Part shown: positions 1-8,314 of the stretch, piece after piece
Layout: every line of letters starts with the position of its first letter
How positions within the stretch are numbered: the first letter of the stretch is position 1
Source of the DNA: Rhodobacterales bacterium
Lineage (GTDB): Bacteria > Pseudomonadota > Alphaproteobacteria > Rhizobiales > Stappiaceae
Length of the DNA: 64,000 nucleotides
Direction: 5' to 3'
Assembly: GCA_008107755.1 (NCBI GenBank)
Contig: VIRH01000137.1
Location: forward strand, 372,001-436,000
Position numbers and translations under genes: made by a program
Notes under the pieces: generated by a model
What the model saw: only the letters and a program-made list of their open reading frames with translations
The model's database searches: none
What the model was told of the DNA's origin: nothing

Positions 1-89
1 CCGGCATTCGCACTCACCCAGGCCGAGGCACGCGGACGCGATGCCAGATCCTGGCGCTCTCTCGTCAGTTGCGGGATCTGGAAGCTCAT
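1..89 (-). CDS. addA: AddA helicase-nuclease, N-terminal fragment (cut by window edge)
   Basis: Only the first 29 codons are in the window. The visible peptide ends in SAWVSANAG, the start of the Q-motif/Walker A region (SANAGSGKT) of UvrD-like AddA proteins. The ATG overlaps the addB stop codon (ATGA), so addB and addA are translationally coupled. AddAB processes double-strand DNA ends before RecA loading. The rest of the gene lies to the left of the window, so motor and nuclease motifs cannot be checked. Confidence 0.85.
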   Translation of the reverse strand, partial: MSFQIPQLTRERQDLASRPRASAWVSANA

Positions 90-3000
90 GCGTCGTCCTC
101 CCCGCCGCCAAGGGCCCATTCCTGCGTGCGCGCAAGATGGTCGTAATCGCCGTCCATCTGACGCTCGCGCATCACGCGGGCGCGCGACAGGTAGCCCGTT
201 TCGGGCTTGGCATAATGCGCGACCAGTTGCTCCAGCCGCGCCCAGGCGTCCTCGACCAGCTCCTCGAGCAGCGCGTCCTTCGGATTGCGCAGCGCCTCGA
301 GGACAGGATCGGTCCCGCCCTTGAGCTGCAGGTAAAGAAGTTCGGTCACCGGAACATCCGCCGGAACGTCCTTGAAGCCGTGACGCGCGATCATGGCAGC
401 CTCCAGCAAAAGTTGCGGTGACAGCAGCGCCTCGACCTGCTTCTGAGAGGGAACCTGGCCTGTCTTGTAATCGATAACCGACAGTCCGCCGTCTGCGAGC
501 AGATCGATCCGGTCCGCGCGGCCGCGGAGCCGGAACTCATAGCCCGGCAGCCTGAGGTCCACCCCGCCGCCGATCTCGAGGAAGCGACGGCCGACGCGTT
601 TCGAGCGGGTCGCCTCATAGCCGACGAAGCCGGCGGCGATCTTCTGGAACCGCGGCCACCAGAGCGCTCGGATCGCGGGAAAGGCATCGAGCGGTTCGAA
701 AAGCTCTTCGCCGATTGCGGTCAGCGCAGCGACGGCCGTCTCGTCGAACGGGCCTGTCCAGGTCGACAGAAAATCCGCCAGAGCGTCATGGATGAGGTTG
801 CCCTTGTCGGCAGCTCCGGGCTCACCGCCGATCGGGTCGACCGGCTGAAGGTCCAGAACGTGGCGCGCGAAAATTGAATAGGGGTCGCGGATGAGCCGCT
901 CGATCTCGGTGATGGAGAGCGACTTCGGCCGGGCGGTGAGGTCTGGCCGCGGTTCGGGCCGCATGGCCGGGCGCACCGGGCCGGATGGCCGGTCCACGGC
1001 GGCGGCCAGACGGGAATAGACGCTGCCTCGAGCTTCCATCGCACGTGTCACCGTGTCGCCGGCGAGCGTCGTCAGCCTTTGCAGCCAGCGGGAAGCAACC
1101 GTTGGAGCACCGTCGGCACGCGCCGCCCGCGACAGGAGTACGCGTCCGGCGCCGAGCCCCTGCGCAAAGTCATGGGCTGCCGCCCCGAGCCGGCGCTCCG
1201 GCGGCTCAAGTCCCATGTCGCGCTTCATGGGTCTGTTCAGCCAAGGGTCGTTGCGCGTGCGCTGGGGCCAGACGCCTTCGTTCAGACCGCCCAATACCGC
1301 GAAATCAAAGCTCTGCAACCGCGCTTCCATCGGCCCCAGGATCTGGACCCTCGGGTCGCCCGGAAGGCGGCGACGAACGGCCTGGCCGGACATCAGCGCC
1401 GGCAGCAACGAGGGCCATTCGGGTGCCGGCACCTCCAACCCGCTTGCATCGGCTTCCAGAAGCCCGGTCAGAAACAGCGCCAGCGCCTCACCGGCTTCGC
1501 CCGAATACAGCTCTTCCACGGACCCGGTTTCATCTTGCGCAATTGCCTGAAGTACGTCGACATGTCGTCTGGCAAGCTCCGTGACCAAGACCGGCTCACT
1601 GGACGTCGCCAGCTCTTCCAGCGGGCGGAGTGCGTCCGACAGGCGGTCTACGAGGTTCGCAATGACATCCCAGTCTTCGTCGTGGATCTTTTTCCAGCGG
1701 GGCACATGTCTGGACCGGCCGACATCCTCCCGGCTGGCCTCCACGGCCAGTTTCAGACCTTCCGTACCGGGCCGCGCGCGCGGTCCCCGTACGACGCCGC
1801 GCTCCAGCGCCCTGGCTGCCGAGCGAATGTCCTTGACCGGCAGCCCCAGACGCGCCAGCGGGTGCTTGAGCAGCGAAAGCAGGTCGATGGGTTCGCAGCC
1901 GCCAAGCGCGAGACGTGCCGCCAGAAGCGCGAGGATCGCCGGCGCGGTCTGATCGAGCGGCCGGCCGGCACTGTCGTCGACCTGGATATTCCAGCGTGCA
2001 AGTTCCGCGGCAACGCGCCTGGTCAGCATGCGGTCCGGCGAGATCAGTGCCGCCGTCTCGCCGCGCTCGATCGTCTCGCGCAGGGCAATGGCAACCGAAA
2101 GCGCCTCCTCGGCCTCGTTTCGGGCAGTCAGGATCGAGACAACCTCCAGCGCTTGCGCGCGTTGCTCCTCCGGCCGCGCCGCCAGATAGGCGGTCCAGCC
2201 GTCCGACGTATCGGCCGGCCGCAGCGCTTCGGAAACCATCTCCTCCCGCAAGGCCAGATGCGTCGGCACGGCGGGGCCGAGTGTCTCGACCTCCTCACGG
2301 GTCACACCGATACGCAGAAGAAGCTGCTTGAGGGAGTATTGCGGATGGGATGGCAGGGAGGCCTGGGCGGCATCGCGAGACAACGGTCCGGCCGACGGCA
2401 CGCTGCGCTGCCCGAGTGCCACCCACGAGCGGTCATCGAGTTCCCGATCGAGCCCTGGAAGGACGATGACGCCTTGCGGCAGACCCGCGACGACCTTCAA
2501 CAGCTCGGCAGTTGCCGGAACCGATCCGGTGACACCGGCCACAATCACCGGGCCGCGCCGGTGGGTCCGGGCAAGCCGCTCGGCCTCGCGCCGGATCAGC
2601 GCGGAGCGGCGGGCTTTCGGGTCCATCTGGCCCAGTTCCGCAAGGTGGGCAGGCCAGGCTTCCTGCACGATCTTCAGGAAGTCGAGCGTAATCTGCCAGT
2701 AGCGGGCATGGTCTTCCGGCACAAGACCGCCCAGGTCCGTCCAGTCGGCTTCCTCGGTTTCGACCTCGTCCATCAGCGACAGAAGGTCGCCTGCAAGCCA
2801 GGCCGCATCCGCTGTCGAGGCCGGCAGGCCCAGCGGCTCGTCGGAGCGCAGGCTGAGCGCTTCACGCCGGAGCATGCCTTTCCAGGCCTTGACCAGCCGC
2901 GTCATCGCAAGGTGTCGCTCCAGAAGCGGCATCGCCGGCGGGAGCGTTGCCATATCCGGTTCATTGGTCAGGCTTTGCGCGTCCTCGTCGGCGTCGCCGA

Positions 3001-3241
3001 CCGGCCGAATGGCAGGCAGCAGCACGGGTCTGCCACCGAAACAATCCTGAAACAGCTCCGGCAGCAACCGCGCGGCGCGCCGCGTCGGCAGATAGAGCGT
3101 CGCGTTGGACAGGAGAAGCGGATCATCCAGCGGACGAAACCCGGGAACGAGGGTTCCGTCGACCAGTGTGCGGACAAGCGTTTGCAGAAAGGGGACCGAC
3201 GGAGAAACGGAGAACAGGCGCGGTCGCTCTGGCATGCTCAC
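86..3241 (-). CDS. addB: Double-strand break repair protein AddB (alphaproteobacterial type)
   Basis: This 1051-residue protein is the AddB subunit of the AddAB helicase-nuclease, which resects double-strand breaks in the cytoplasm. The C-terminal quarter carries a PD-(D/E)XK nuclease core: GRADRIDLL followed by VIDYKTG at about residues 923-929. The N-terminal half has the shape of an inactivated UvrD-like helicase, with no clear Walker A. I see only two cysteines, so the four-Cys iron-sulfur clasp of Bacillus AddB appears absent, as is usual for the alphaproteobacterial subfamily. The start is GTG at 3241, overlapping the murU-like stop (GTGA); an ATG two codons later (3235) is an alternative. 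It lies in a tight row with the nucleotidyltransferase upstream and addA downstream. Confidence 0.93.
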   Translation of the reverse strand: MSMPERPRLFSVSPSVPFLQTLVRTLVDGTLVPGFRPLDDPLLLSNATLYLPTRRAARLLPELFQDCFGGRPVLLPAIRPVGDADEDAQSLTNEPDMATLPPAMPLLERHLAMTRLVKAWKGMLRREALSLRSDEPLGLPASTADAAWLAGDLLSLMDEVETEEADWTDLGGLVPEDHARYWQITLDFLKIVQEAWPAHLAELGQMDPKARRSALIRREAERLARTHRRGPVIVAGVTGSVPATAELLKVVAGLPQGVIVLPGLDRELDDRSWVALGQRSVPSAGPLSRDAAQASLPSHPQYSLKQLLLRIGVTREEVETLGPAVPTHLALREEMVSEALRPADTSDGWTAYLAARPEEQRAQALEVVSILTARNEAEEALSVAIALRETIERGETAALISPDRMLTRRVAAELARWNIQVDDSAGRPLDQTAPAILALLAARLALGGCEPIDLLSLLKHPLARLGLPVKDIRSAARALERGVVRGPRARPGTEGLKLAVEASREDVGRSRHVPRWKKIHDEDWDVIANLVDRLSDALRPLEELATSSEPVLVTELARRHVDVLQAIAQDETGSVEELYSGEAGEALALFLTGLLEADASGLEVPAPEWPSLLPALMSGQAVRRRLPGDPRVQILGPMEARLQSFDFAVLGGLNEGVWPQRTRNDPWLNRPMKRDMGLEPPERRLGAAAHDFAQGLGAGRVLLSRAARADGAPTVASRWLQRLTTLAGDTVTRAMEARGSVYSRLAAAVDRPSGPVRPAMRPEPRPDLTARPKSLSITEIERLIRDPYSIFARHVLDLQPVDPIGGEPGAADKGNLIHDALADFLSTWTGPFDETAVAALTAIGEELFEPLDAFPAIRALWWPRFQKIAAGFVGYEATRSKRVGRRFLEIGGGVDLRLPGYEFRLRGRADRIDLLADGGLSVIDYKTGQVPSQKQVEALLSPQLLLEAAMIARHGFKDVPADVPVTELLYLQLKGGTDPVLEALRNPKDALLEELVEDAWARLEQLVAHYAKPETGYLSRARVMRERQMDGDYDHLARTQEWALGGGEDDA

Positions 3242-3972
3242 GCAGCGCTTTCGCGAACGGCGTATTCGGCGGCCTGTATCGCGTCGGGGGTGCCGATATG
3301 CAACCAGAGCCCTTCCATCTGCACGCCGAACAGGCGACCGTTCTCGATCGCCTTGTCAAAGAGGAGGTTCATGGAAAAGGCCCCATCCGGCGCGTCCTGA
3401 AACAGGCGCGGATGCAGGAGGGCGGCACCGGCATAGGCGAACGGTGTGACACCGCGTTCCTGCCTTCGCGTCAGGGCTCCATCCTTGGCCATGTCGAAGT
3501 CGCCGCGGCCGGCATAGCCGACCGACTTGACGGTTTCGGCGACCAGAAGCAACGCGTCCATCCGGCTTTCGTCCCAGGCATCGATCATGTGCTCCAGATT
3601 GGGCTTCACACCCTCGATCCAGTAGCAGGTGTCCGCATTCAGCTGGAAGAACGGGGCGTTCCCAAGAAGCGGCAGAGCCCTCTTGATGCCACCGCCGGTT
3701 TCCAGGAGCTGGTCGCGCTCATCGGAAATCACGACGTCCATGTCCTTGCGGCGCAGCACGTGCACCTCGACCAGATCGGCGAGGTAATGGACGTTGACGA
3801 CACAGGTTTGCACACCCGCTGCTGCCAGGCGATCCATGCCATGGTCGATCAGAGCCTGACCGTTGACCTCGATCAGCGGCTTGGGGGTCGTTGCCGTCAG
3901 CGGGCGCATGCGCTTGCCAAGGCCGGCGCCCAGGATCATGGCATGGGAGGGTCGGGACCGCGTTTTTGTCAT
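3238..3972 (-). CDS. murU: Nucleotidyltransferase, MurU-like (MurNAc-1-phosphate uridylyltransferase)
   Basis: This is a 244-residue sugar-1-phosphate nucleotidyltransferase. The N-terminal nucleotide-binding signature reads MILGAGLGKRMRPLT with PKPLIEV just after it. The short length and position directly after a gene with an AmgK-type sugar kinase domain fit MurU, which makes UDP-MurNAc from MurNAc-1-phosphate in cell-wall recycling. Many databases call the family mannose-1-phosphate guanylyltransferase, and sequence alone does not settle the substrate. I chose the ATG at 3972; a TTG at 3984 in the same frame is possible. It overlaps addB by four bases and follows the TsaE-AmgK gene by about 45 bp, so all are probably cotranscribed. 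Confidence 0.75.
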   Translation of the reverse strand: MTKTRSRPSHAMILGAGLGKRMRPLTATTPKPLIEVNGQALIDHGMDRLAAAGVQTCVVNVHYLADLVEVHVLRRKDMDVVISDERDQLLETGGGIKRALPLLGNAPFFQLNADTCYWIEGVKPNLEHMIDAWDESRMDALLLVAETVKSVGYAGRGDFDMAKDGALTRRQERGVTPFAYAGAALLHPRLFQDAPDGAFSMNLLFDKAIENGRLFGVQMEGLWLHIGTPDAIQAAEYAVRESAA

Positions 3973-4017
3973 CTGTTTTCTCAATGGTTGCCGATACCCA
4001 TCGAACCCTTTGGATTC

Positions 4018-5544
4018 TCAGGGCCGGATGCCTTCGTACCAGCCTTTCAATTCCGACATGCCTGGCCTGTCAAGCACCCGTTCCAGATAACCTAACATAC
4101 GCGGCAAGTGGCTCAAGTAAGCCGGCTTTCCGTCGCGCCGGGCAAGGCGAACGAAGATGCCGAGGATCTTGGTGATCCGCTGCGCACCCATGACGGCATA
4201 GGCCGTCTCGAACCGCTGTCTGTCGAAACCGGAGGACCGGCTTTCTCTCGCCGACACATAAGTCTCGAAGAGCTCCGCTTCCAGAGCCGGATCGATGTCG
4301 GTGCGCGCATCAAGCAGAAGCGAGGCGACGTCGTAGGCGACCGGGCCCAGGACCGTGTCCTGAAAGTCGATCAACCCGATGCGTTTCCGGCCTTCCGCCC
4401 CTTCCTGCCACAGAAGGTTCGGCGAATGAAAGTCACGCAGAACCCAGCCGGATTGCGCATCGCTGATGCTGTCGAGCGCGGCCGTCCACACCCTCTCGAA
4501 CTCCTGGCGCAAGGCGGGGTCTGCCTCCTGTCCCGTCGTTTCGGGTACATGCCAGTCGAGAAACAGGGAAGCTTCCGCAATCAGTGCGTCGGCCGAATAG
4601 GCAGGCACCTGGTAGTGTGCGCCATCCGCCAGTGCGACTGACCGCGGCCAATCCTGCCCATGCATCTCCACCAGAAGCTCCACTGCCGCCCGGTAGCGCT
4701 CCGGGACCGGCCGCCCCCCTTCGACGATGGTACGCGCGCCAAGAAAGGCGGAGAGGACAAGGCCCTTTTGCGGATCGGCTGCGAAGACCTCCGGCGCCAG
4801 AAAGCCATGGGCGCGCAATTCCGACCCGATGGCAAGAACCGCGCGGCAATCGCGGGCAAGATGCACCTTTTCCATGTAGCTCCCGATCGCTTCGGGAAGG
4901 GCATCGCCCTGAAAGGGCCAGCGCATGAGGACCGCTGGACTACCTTCTCCTGAAACCGTCTCGAATGTTCTGAGGGACGCATCGCCGGCCAGAAACTGCC
5001 GGACGTCATCCGGACGATCCGCCGACGTCAGGAAGCTGCGGATGCGAAGCGTTTCGGCCACGCGCTCGCGCCAGTCAGGCGCGGCGGACCAGAGGCGAAC
5101 CTCACGCTGCTCACTGCCCACATCCGGCTGGGTGAACTGGATCCAGAGCGCGGATTGCGGCAGAAGCTCCTGCGCCATTTCCGGCCATTCGATCAGCGCG
5201 GCACCCGCGCCCAGAAGATCATCGAGCGCCAGTTCCTCCAGCTCTTCCGGCTCTTCCAGCCGATACAGATCAAAATGGGAAAGGTCGAACCGCTCGAAGC
5301 CGTAGGTCTGCACGAGGGTGAACGTGGGGCTTGGAACTTCCAGCTCGGGATCGCCGGCGAAAGAGCGGATGAGAGCCCGGGCGAAGGTGGACTTGCCGGC
5401 GCCCAGATCGCCGGAAAGACAGACGGTATCGCCGCGCTTCAAGATGACCGCAAGGTCGTTGGCGAGCCGGACCGTGTCGGCTTCGGAGACAAGAGCCACG
5501 GTCTCGAACGCGTCCGGCAGTGGCCAAAGGGAATGATCTGCCAT
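4018..5544 (-). CDS. tsaE: TsaE-AmgK fusion: tRNA t6A ATPase domain plus anomeric sugar kinase domain
   Basis: This 508-residue protein joins two families. Residues 1 to about 165 are TsaE, the ATPase of the t6A37 tRNA modification complex, with the P-loop GDLGAGKST near residues 45-53 and the SPTFTLVQTY motif after it. From about residue 175 it is an aminoglycoside-phosphotransferase-fold kinase with catalytic loop VLRDFHSPNLLW and metal loop IGLIDFQDTVLGPVAYD. AmgK kinases of this type phosphorylate the anomeric hydroxyl of MurNAc and GlcNAc during peptidoglycan recycling. The next gene downstream is a MurU-like transferase that would use the product. The fusion is recurrent in alphaproteobacteria; why tRNA modification is joined to sugar salvage is unknown. 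The gene lies 11 bp after divL. Confidence 0.9.
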   Translation of the reverse strand: MADHSLWPLPDAFETVALVSEADTVRLANDLAVILKRGDTVCLSGDLGAGKSTFARALIRSFAGDPELEVPSPTFTLVQTYGFERFDLSHFDLYRLEEPEELEELALDDLLGAGAALIEWPEMAQELLPQSALWIQFTQPDVGSEQREVRLWSAAPDWRERVAETLRIRSFLTSADRPDDVRQFLAGDASLRTFETVSGEGSPAVLMRWPFQGDALPEAIGSYMEKVHLARDCRAVLAIGSELRAHGFLAPEVFAADPQKGLVLSAFLGARTIVEGGRPVPERYRAAVELLVEMHGQDWPRSVALADGAHYQVPAYSADALIAEASLFLDWHVPETTGQEADPALRQEFERVWTAALDSISDAQSGWVLRDFHSPNLLWQEGAEGRKRIGLIDFQDTVLGPVAYDVASLLLDARTDIDPALEAELFETYVSARESRSSGFDRQRFETAYAVMGAQRITKILGIFVRLARRDGKPAYLSHLPRMLGYLERVLDRPGMSELKGWYEGIRP

Positions 5545-5555
5545 GTGGCGGCGCC

Positions 5556-8066
5556 TTATTCGGCCGCGGCCTGATCCGCCAGCTCAGGCCGTGCCGGGAA
5601 AACGCAGATGACCGTGGTTCCCTTGCCCTCGACGGAGTCGATATCAATGGTACCGCCGTGCAGCTCCACGAAACTCTTGACGATGGCAAGGCCGAGACCG
5701 GCGCCCTGGCGACGGGCTCCAGTGTCGTGTCCGACGAAGCGGTTGAAGACCCGGGAGAGGATTTCCGACGGAATGCCGTAGCCATGGTCCTTGACGATGA
5801 AGGTCACCGTGTCGTCGGCCCGGTTGCAGCTGATGTCGACGATGCCGTCGGGCTCGGAATAGCGCACCGCGTTGGAAATCAGGTTGAACAGGACCTGGCG
5901 CAGTCGCTTTTCGTCCGCGACCATCATGCCGATATCGTCCGGCACATGGGTGCGCAGGTTGATGCGCGCTTCGGCGATCCGGTCCTTCAGCCCCTCGACG
6001 GCGGCCGAAACCGTGTTGGCGACGTCGACCTCGCCGAGGTCGAGTTCCATGATGCCGGCATCCAGCGTCGCCAGATCCAGAATGTCGTTGATGATGGCAA
6101 GCAGCGCGGACGAGGACGACTGGATGTATTCCGCGTATTCGCCCTGCTTGTCCGACAGTTCGCCGAATTTCGGGTCGGAGAGAAGCTGGGCAAAGCCGAT
6201 GATGTTGGTCAGCGGCGAGCGCAGCTCGTAGGAAACGTGCTGGATGAAGGCGTTCTTGATCTGGTCGGCCTGCTCCAGCGCCTCGTTCTTTTCCAGAAGG
6301 GCGCGCTCGACGTTCACGCTGTCGGTGACGTCGACGAAGGTGACCAGCGTGCCGCCGTCCGGCAGGGGAACCGTGGCGTAGTCGAGCACGGCGCCGTTGT
6401 GGCGCTCCAGGCGGCTGACCTTCTGCATGCGGTTTTCGCTGAGGCCCGTGACATTGCCGGCAAGCTGTTCCCACGCCGCCCACTCGGTCTCGCACAGGGT
6501 GCAGGCGGAGACCACCTGTTTCACATGCGGAAGTTCGGACAGCTGGTCTTCTTCCAGGTCCCAGATCCGACCGAACGCCGGGTTCCACAACCGGAGGCGC
6601 CCGTCGGAACCGAACACGGCAACAGCTTCGGAGAGGTTGTCCAGCGTTTCACCCTGCACCCGGGTCAGCGCGTTGTAGCGGCTTTCCAGATCAAGCTGCT
6701 CGGTGACGTTCTCATAGATATAGGTGACGCCGCCCTGCGGATGCGGGTTGGCGATGACACGCAAGGTCCGGCCATCAGGCAGGTGCCACCAGCTCTCCTT
6801 GGCTTCAAGGGACTGGTAGCTCTCCAGCATCTTGTTGCGCCAGACACGATAGTCGGCCTGCTCGGGCAGCTTCCGGCTTGCGCGCAGGGCATCGAGAACC
6901 GCCCCGTCTTCCGGATGGCTTTCCAGGAAGGCCGCGTCGAGATCCCACAGCTGGCGGAAGGCGGCATTATAGAACTGCAGCTTGCGGTCGCTGCTGTAGA
7001 TGGCGACGGCTGCGGCAAGCTGGTCGAGCGTCCGTCCGTGGAAGTCCTCGGCGCGGCCGAGTTCCTTCTGGGCCTGCTCCAGTTCGCTGATATCCACGGC
7101 AATGCCGGCTCCGCCGACATTCGCGTTGACATCGGTAACCTCGAAAACCCGGCGTTCGCTGGAGGCGACGATCGGAATGCGTGCGCTGAAGCAGCCGTCT
7201 TCCGTGCGCTGAACGGCCATTGCCGTGCGCGCTGCGGCATCCAGGAAGGTCGCACCTTCCTGAACGGCGATCACTGCGTCCGGCATCTCGACTGCTTCTG
7301 CATAGGCCGCATTGGCCCAGATGAGCGTGCCTTCCGCGTCGCGCTGCCACGCCGGAGCCGGCATGGCGTCAAGCAGGGCATGGAGCATGTGAAGCTCGCC
7401 GGAGATCTTGGCATTGCGCGCGGCAAGTTCCGCCTGCATCTGTCGCTCGCCGGTCAGGTCACGCAGCCGCAGGACGACGGCACCGCCGGTCGTGCGTCCA
7501 AGTGCTTCGACGTAGCTGCCAGTGCGCGTCTTCAAGGTGGTGGTAAAGGCTTCGCCGGTCCGAAACAGCATGTCGAGACAGCGTTCCAGGTCCCCGGCGC
7601 ATTTTGCGGTCAGCCAGCTGCCGAAGGCCAGAAGCTGCGCAGGCGGGCGCGGCACGCCGGAGGTGTCGGGCAGGATGCCCCAGATCTGGGGCATGGCACC
7701 GTTGCCGGTCCATACGATGACGCGCTGCTCATCCGTATTGAGCATGGCCTCGAGACGGTCGACCCGGAATTTCAGGTCGCTATTTTCCTTTTGCAGCGCA
7801 TCGGTGAGCTGGGAAGATTGCTTGCGGTGGCGCACGAGGGCGACCGCCGCGGTGATTGCGAAGGCGCACATGCCGCCGAAGGCGCCGAACAGGATCATGG
7901 AATCCGGGTTGATGGCCGCTGCCGCGTCACTGAGCATATCGGCAGCCGCAGGGGCTGCAGACAGCGCCAGGCCCGCAGCCGCCAGGCCGCCGGTCCCTGC
8001 CCTTTTCAGACTCCGCTCTCGCCACGCCGCACGCAATTGCACGCCGTCCCTGTTGCCTTTCGGCAT
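5556..8066 (-). CDS. divL: DivL-type PAS sensor kinase with Tyr in place of the phospho-accepting His
   Basis: This 836-residue protein has an N-terminal hydrophobic stretch, a transmembrane helix near residues 56-78, several PAS domains (about 230-580) and a complete kinase core: N-box LRQVLFNLISNAVRYSE, G1 VKDHGYGIP, G2 GAGLGLAIVKSF. The H-box reads FIQHVSYELRSPLTNI, so the usual His is Tyr613 (codon TAC at 6230-6228). This substitution is the hallmark of Caulobacter DivL, which binds phospho-DivK and controls CckA and so CtrA at a cell pole. The start ATG is preceded by AGGGGA at good spacing. Its upstream region carries a cluster of GANTC sites (see 8162-8277). It lies between ahcY and the TsaE fusion on the same strand. 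Confidence 0.87.
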   Translation of the reverse strand: MPKGNRDGVQLRAAWRERSLKRAGTGGLAAAGLALSAAPAAADMLSDAAAAINPDSMILFGAFGGMCAFAITAAVALVRHRKQSSQLTDALQKENSDLKFRVDRLEAMLNTDEQRVIVWTGNGAMPQIWGILPDTSGVPRPPAQLLAFGSWLTAKCAGDLERCLDMLFRTGEAFTTTLKTRTGSYVEALGRTTGGAVVLRLRDLTGERQMQAELAARNAKISGELHMLHALLDAMPAPAWQRDAEGTLIWANAAYAEAVEMPDAVIAVQEGATFLDAAARTAMAVQRTEDGCFSARIPIVASSERRVFEVTDVNANVGGAGIAVDISELEQAQKELGRAEDFHGRTLDQLAAAVAIYSSDRKLQFYNAAFRQLWDLDAAFLESHPEDGAVLDALRASRKLPEQADYRVWRNKMLESYQSLEAKESWWHLPDGRTLRVIANPHPQGGVTYIYENVTEQLDLESRYNALTRVQGETLDNLSEAVAVFGSDGRLRLWNPAFGRIWDLEEDQLSELPHVKQVVSACTLCETEWAAWEQLAGNVTGLSENRMQKVSRLERHNGAVLDYATVPLPDGGTLVTFVDVTDSVNVERALLEKNEALEQADQIKNAFIQHVSYELRSPLTNIIGFAQLLSDPKFGELSDKQGEYAEYIQSSSSALLAIINDILDLATLDAGIMELDLGEVDVANTVSAAVEGLKDRIAEARINLRTHVPDDIGMMVADEKRLRQVLFNLISNAVRYSEPDGIVDISCNRADDTVTFIVKDHGYGIPSEILSRVFNRFVGHDTGARRQGAGLGLAIVKSFVELHGGTIDIDSVEGKGTTVICVFPARPELADQAAAE

Positions 8067-8161
8067 AGTGTGATCCCCTTAACGCCGCTTTCCAACCCGC
8101 CGCTGCGGGTGCAGCCCCCCGATTATGGGAGCAAATCAAGGACGTACGCCTCCTGGCCCTT

Positions 8162-8277
8162 GATTCGGTAAAACCATAACCTTTTTGAGAATCACGCAGA
8201 AGAGTCCGTAACCGAAAAGTTAACAGGACCCTTCAAATTGAAGGGTCCTGCATTTTTTTGTTCACATGCCCGAATCG
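8162..8277. promoter_or_regulatory. Cluster of four GANTC (CcrM) sites upstream of divL
   Basis: GANTC, the CcrM methylation target, occurs at 8162-8166 (GATTC), 8189-8193 (GAATC), 8202-8206 (GAGTC) and 8273-8277 (GAATC), about 96-211 bp before the divL start. About 0.4 would be expected by chance in a span this size at this base composition. In alphaproteobacteria, GcrA acts at methylated GANTC promoters. The sites are seen; the regulation is inferred. Confidence 0.55.
8224..8260. terminator. Strong hairpin with T-run between ahcY and divL
   Basis: A perfect 13-bp inverted repeat (CAGGACCCTTCAA / TTGAAGGGTCCTG) with a one-base centre spans 8224-8250. The longest T-run follows on the plus strand (8253-8259). 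On the minus strand, where ahcY is read, only a weak U-tract (GTTAACTTTT) follows. It probably ends ahcY transcription, but its best-formed orientation faces the other way. Confidence 0.6.
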
Positions 8278-8314
8278 AGGCATTTACAAGATCTGGTATA
8301 CTGACTGGGCTAAA

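Noticed and set aside
1079-3400. A 773-codon plus-strand open frame opposite addB
   Set aside because: It mirrors the codon structure of addB in a GC-rich genome, has no family-like motif, and addB is complete.
5520-8171. An 883-codon plus-strand open frame opposite divL
   Set aside because: Composition (many His, Val, Gly) is typical of an antisense shadow; divL is certain on the other strand.
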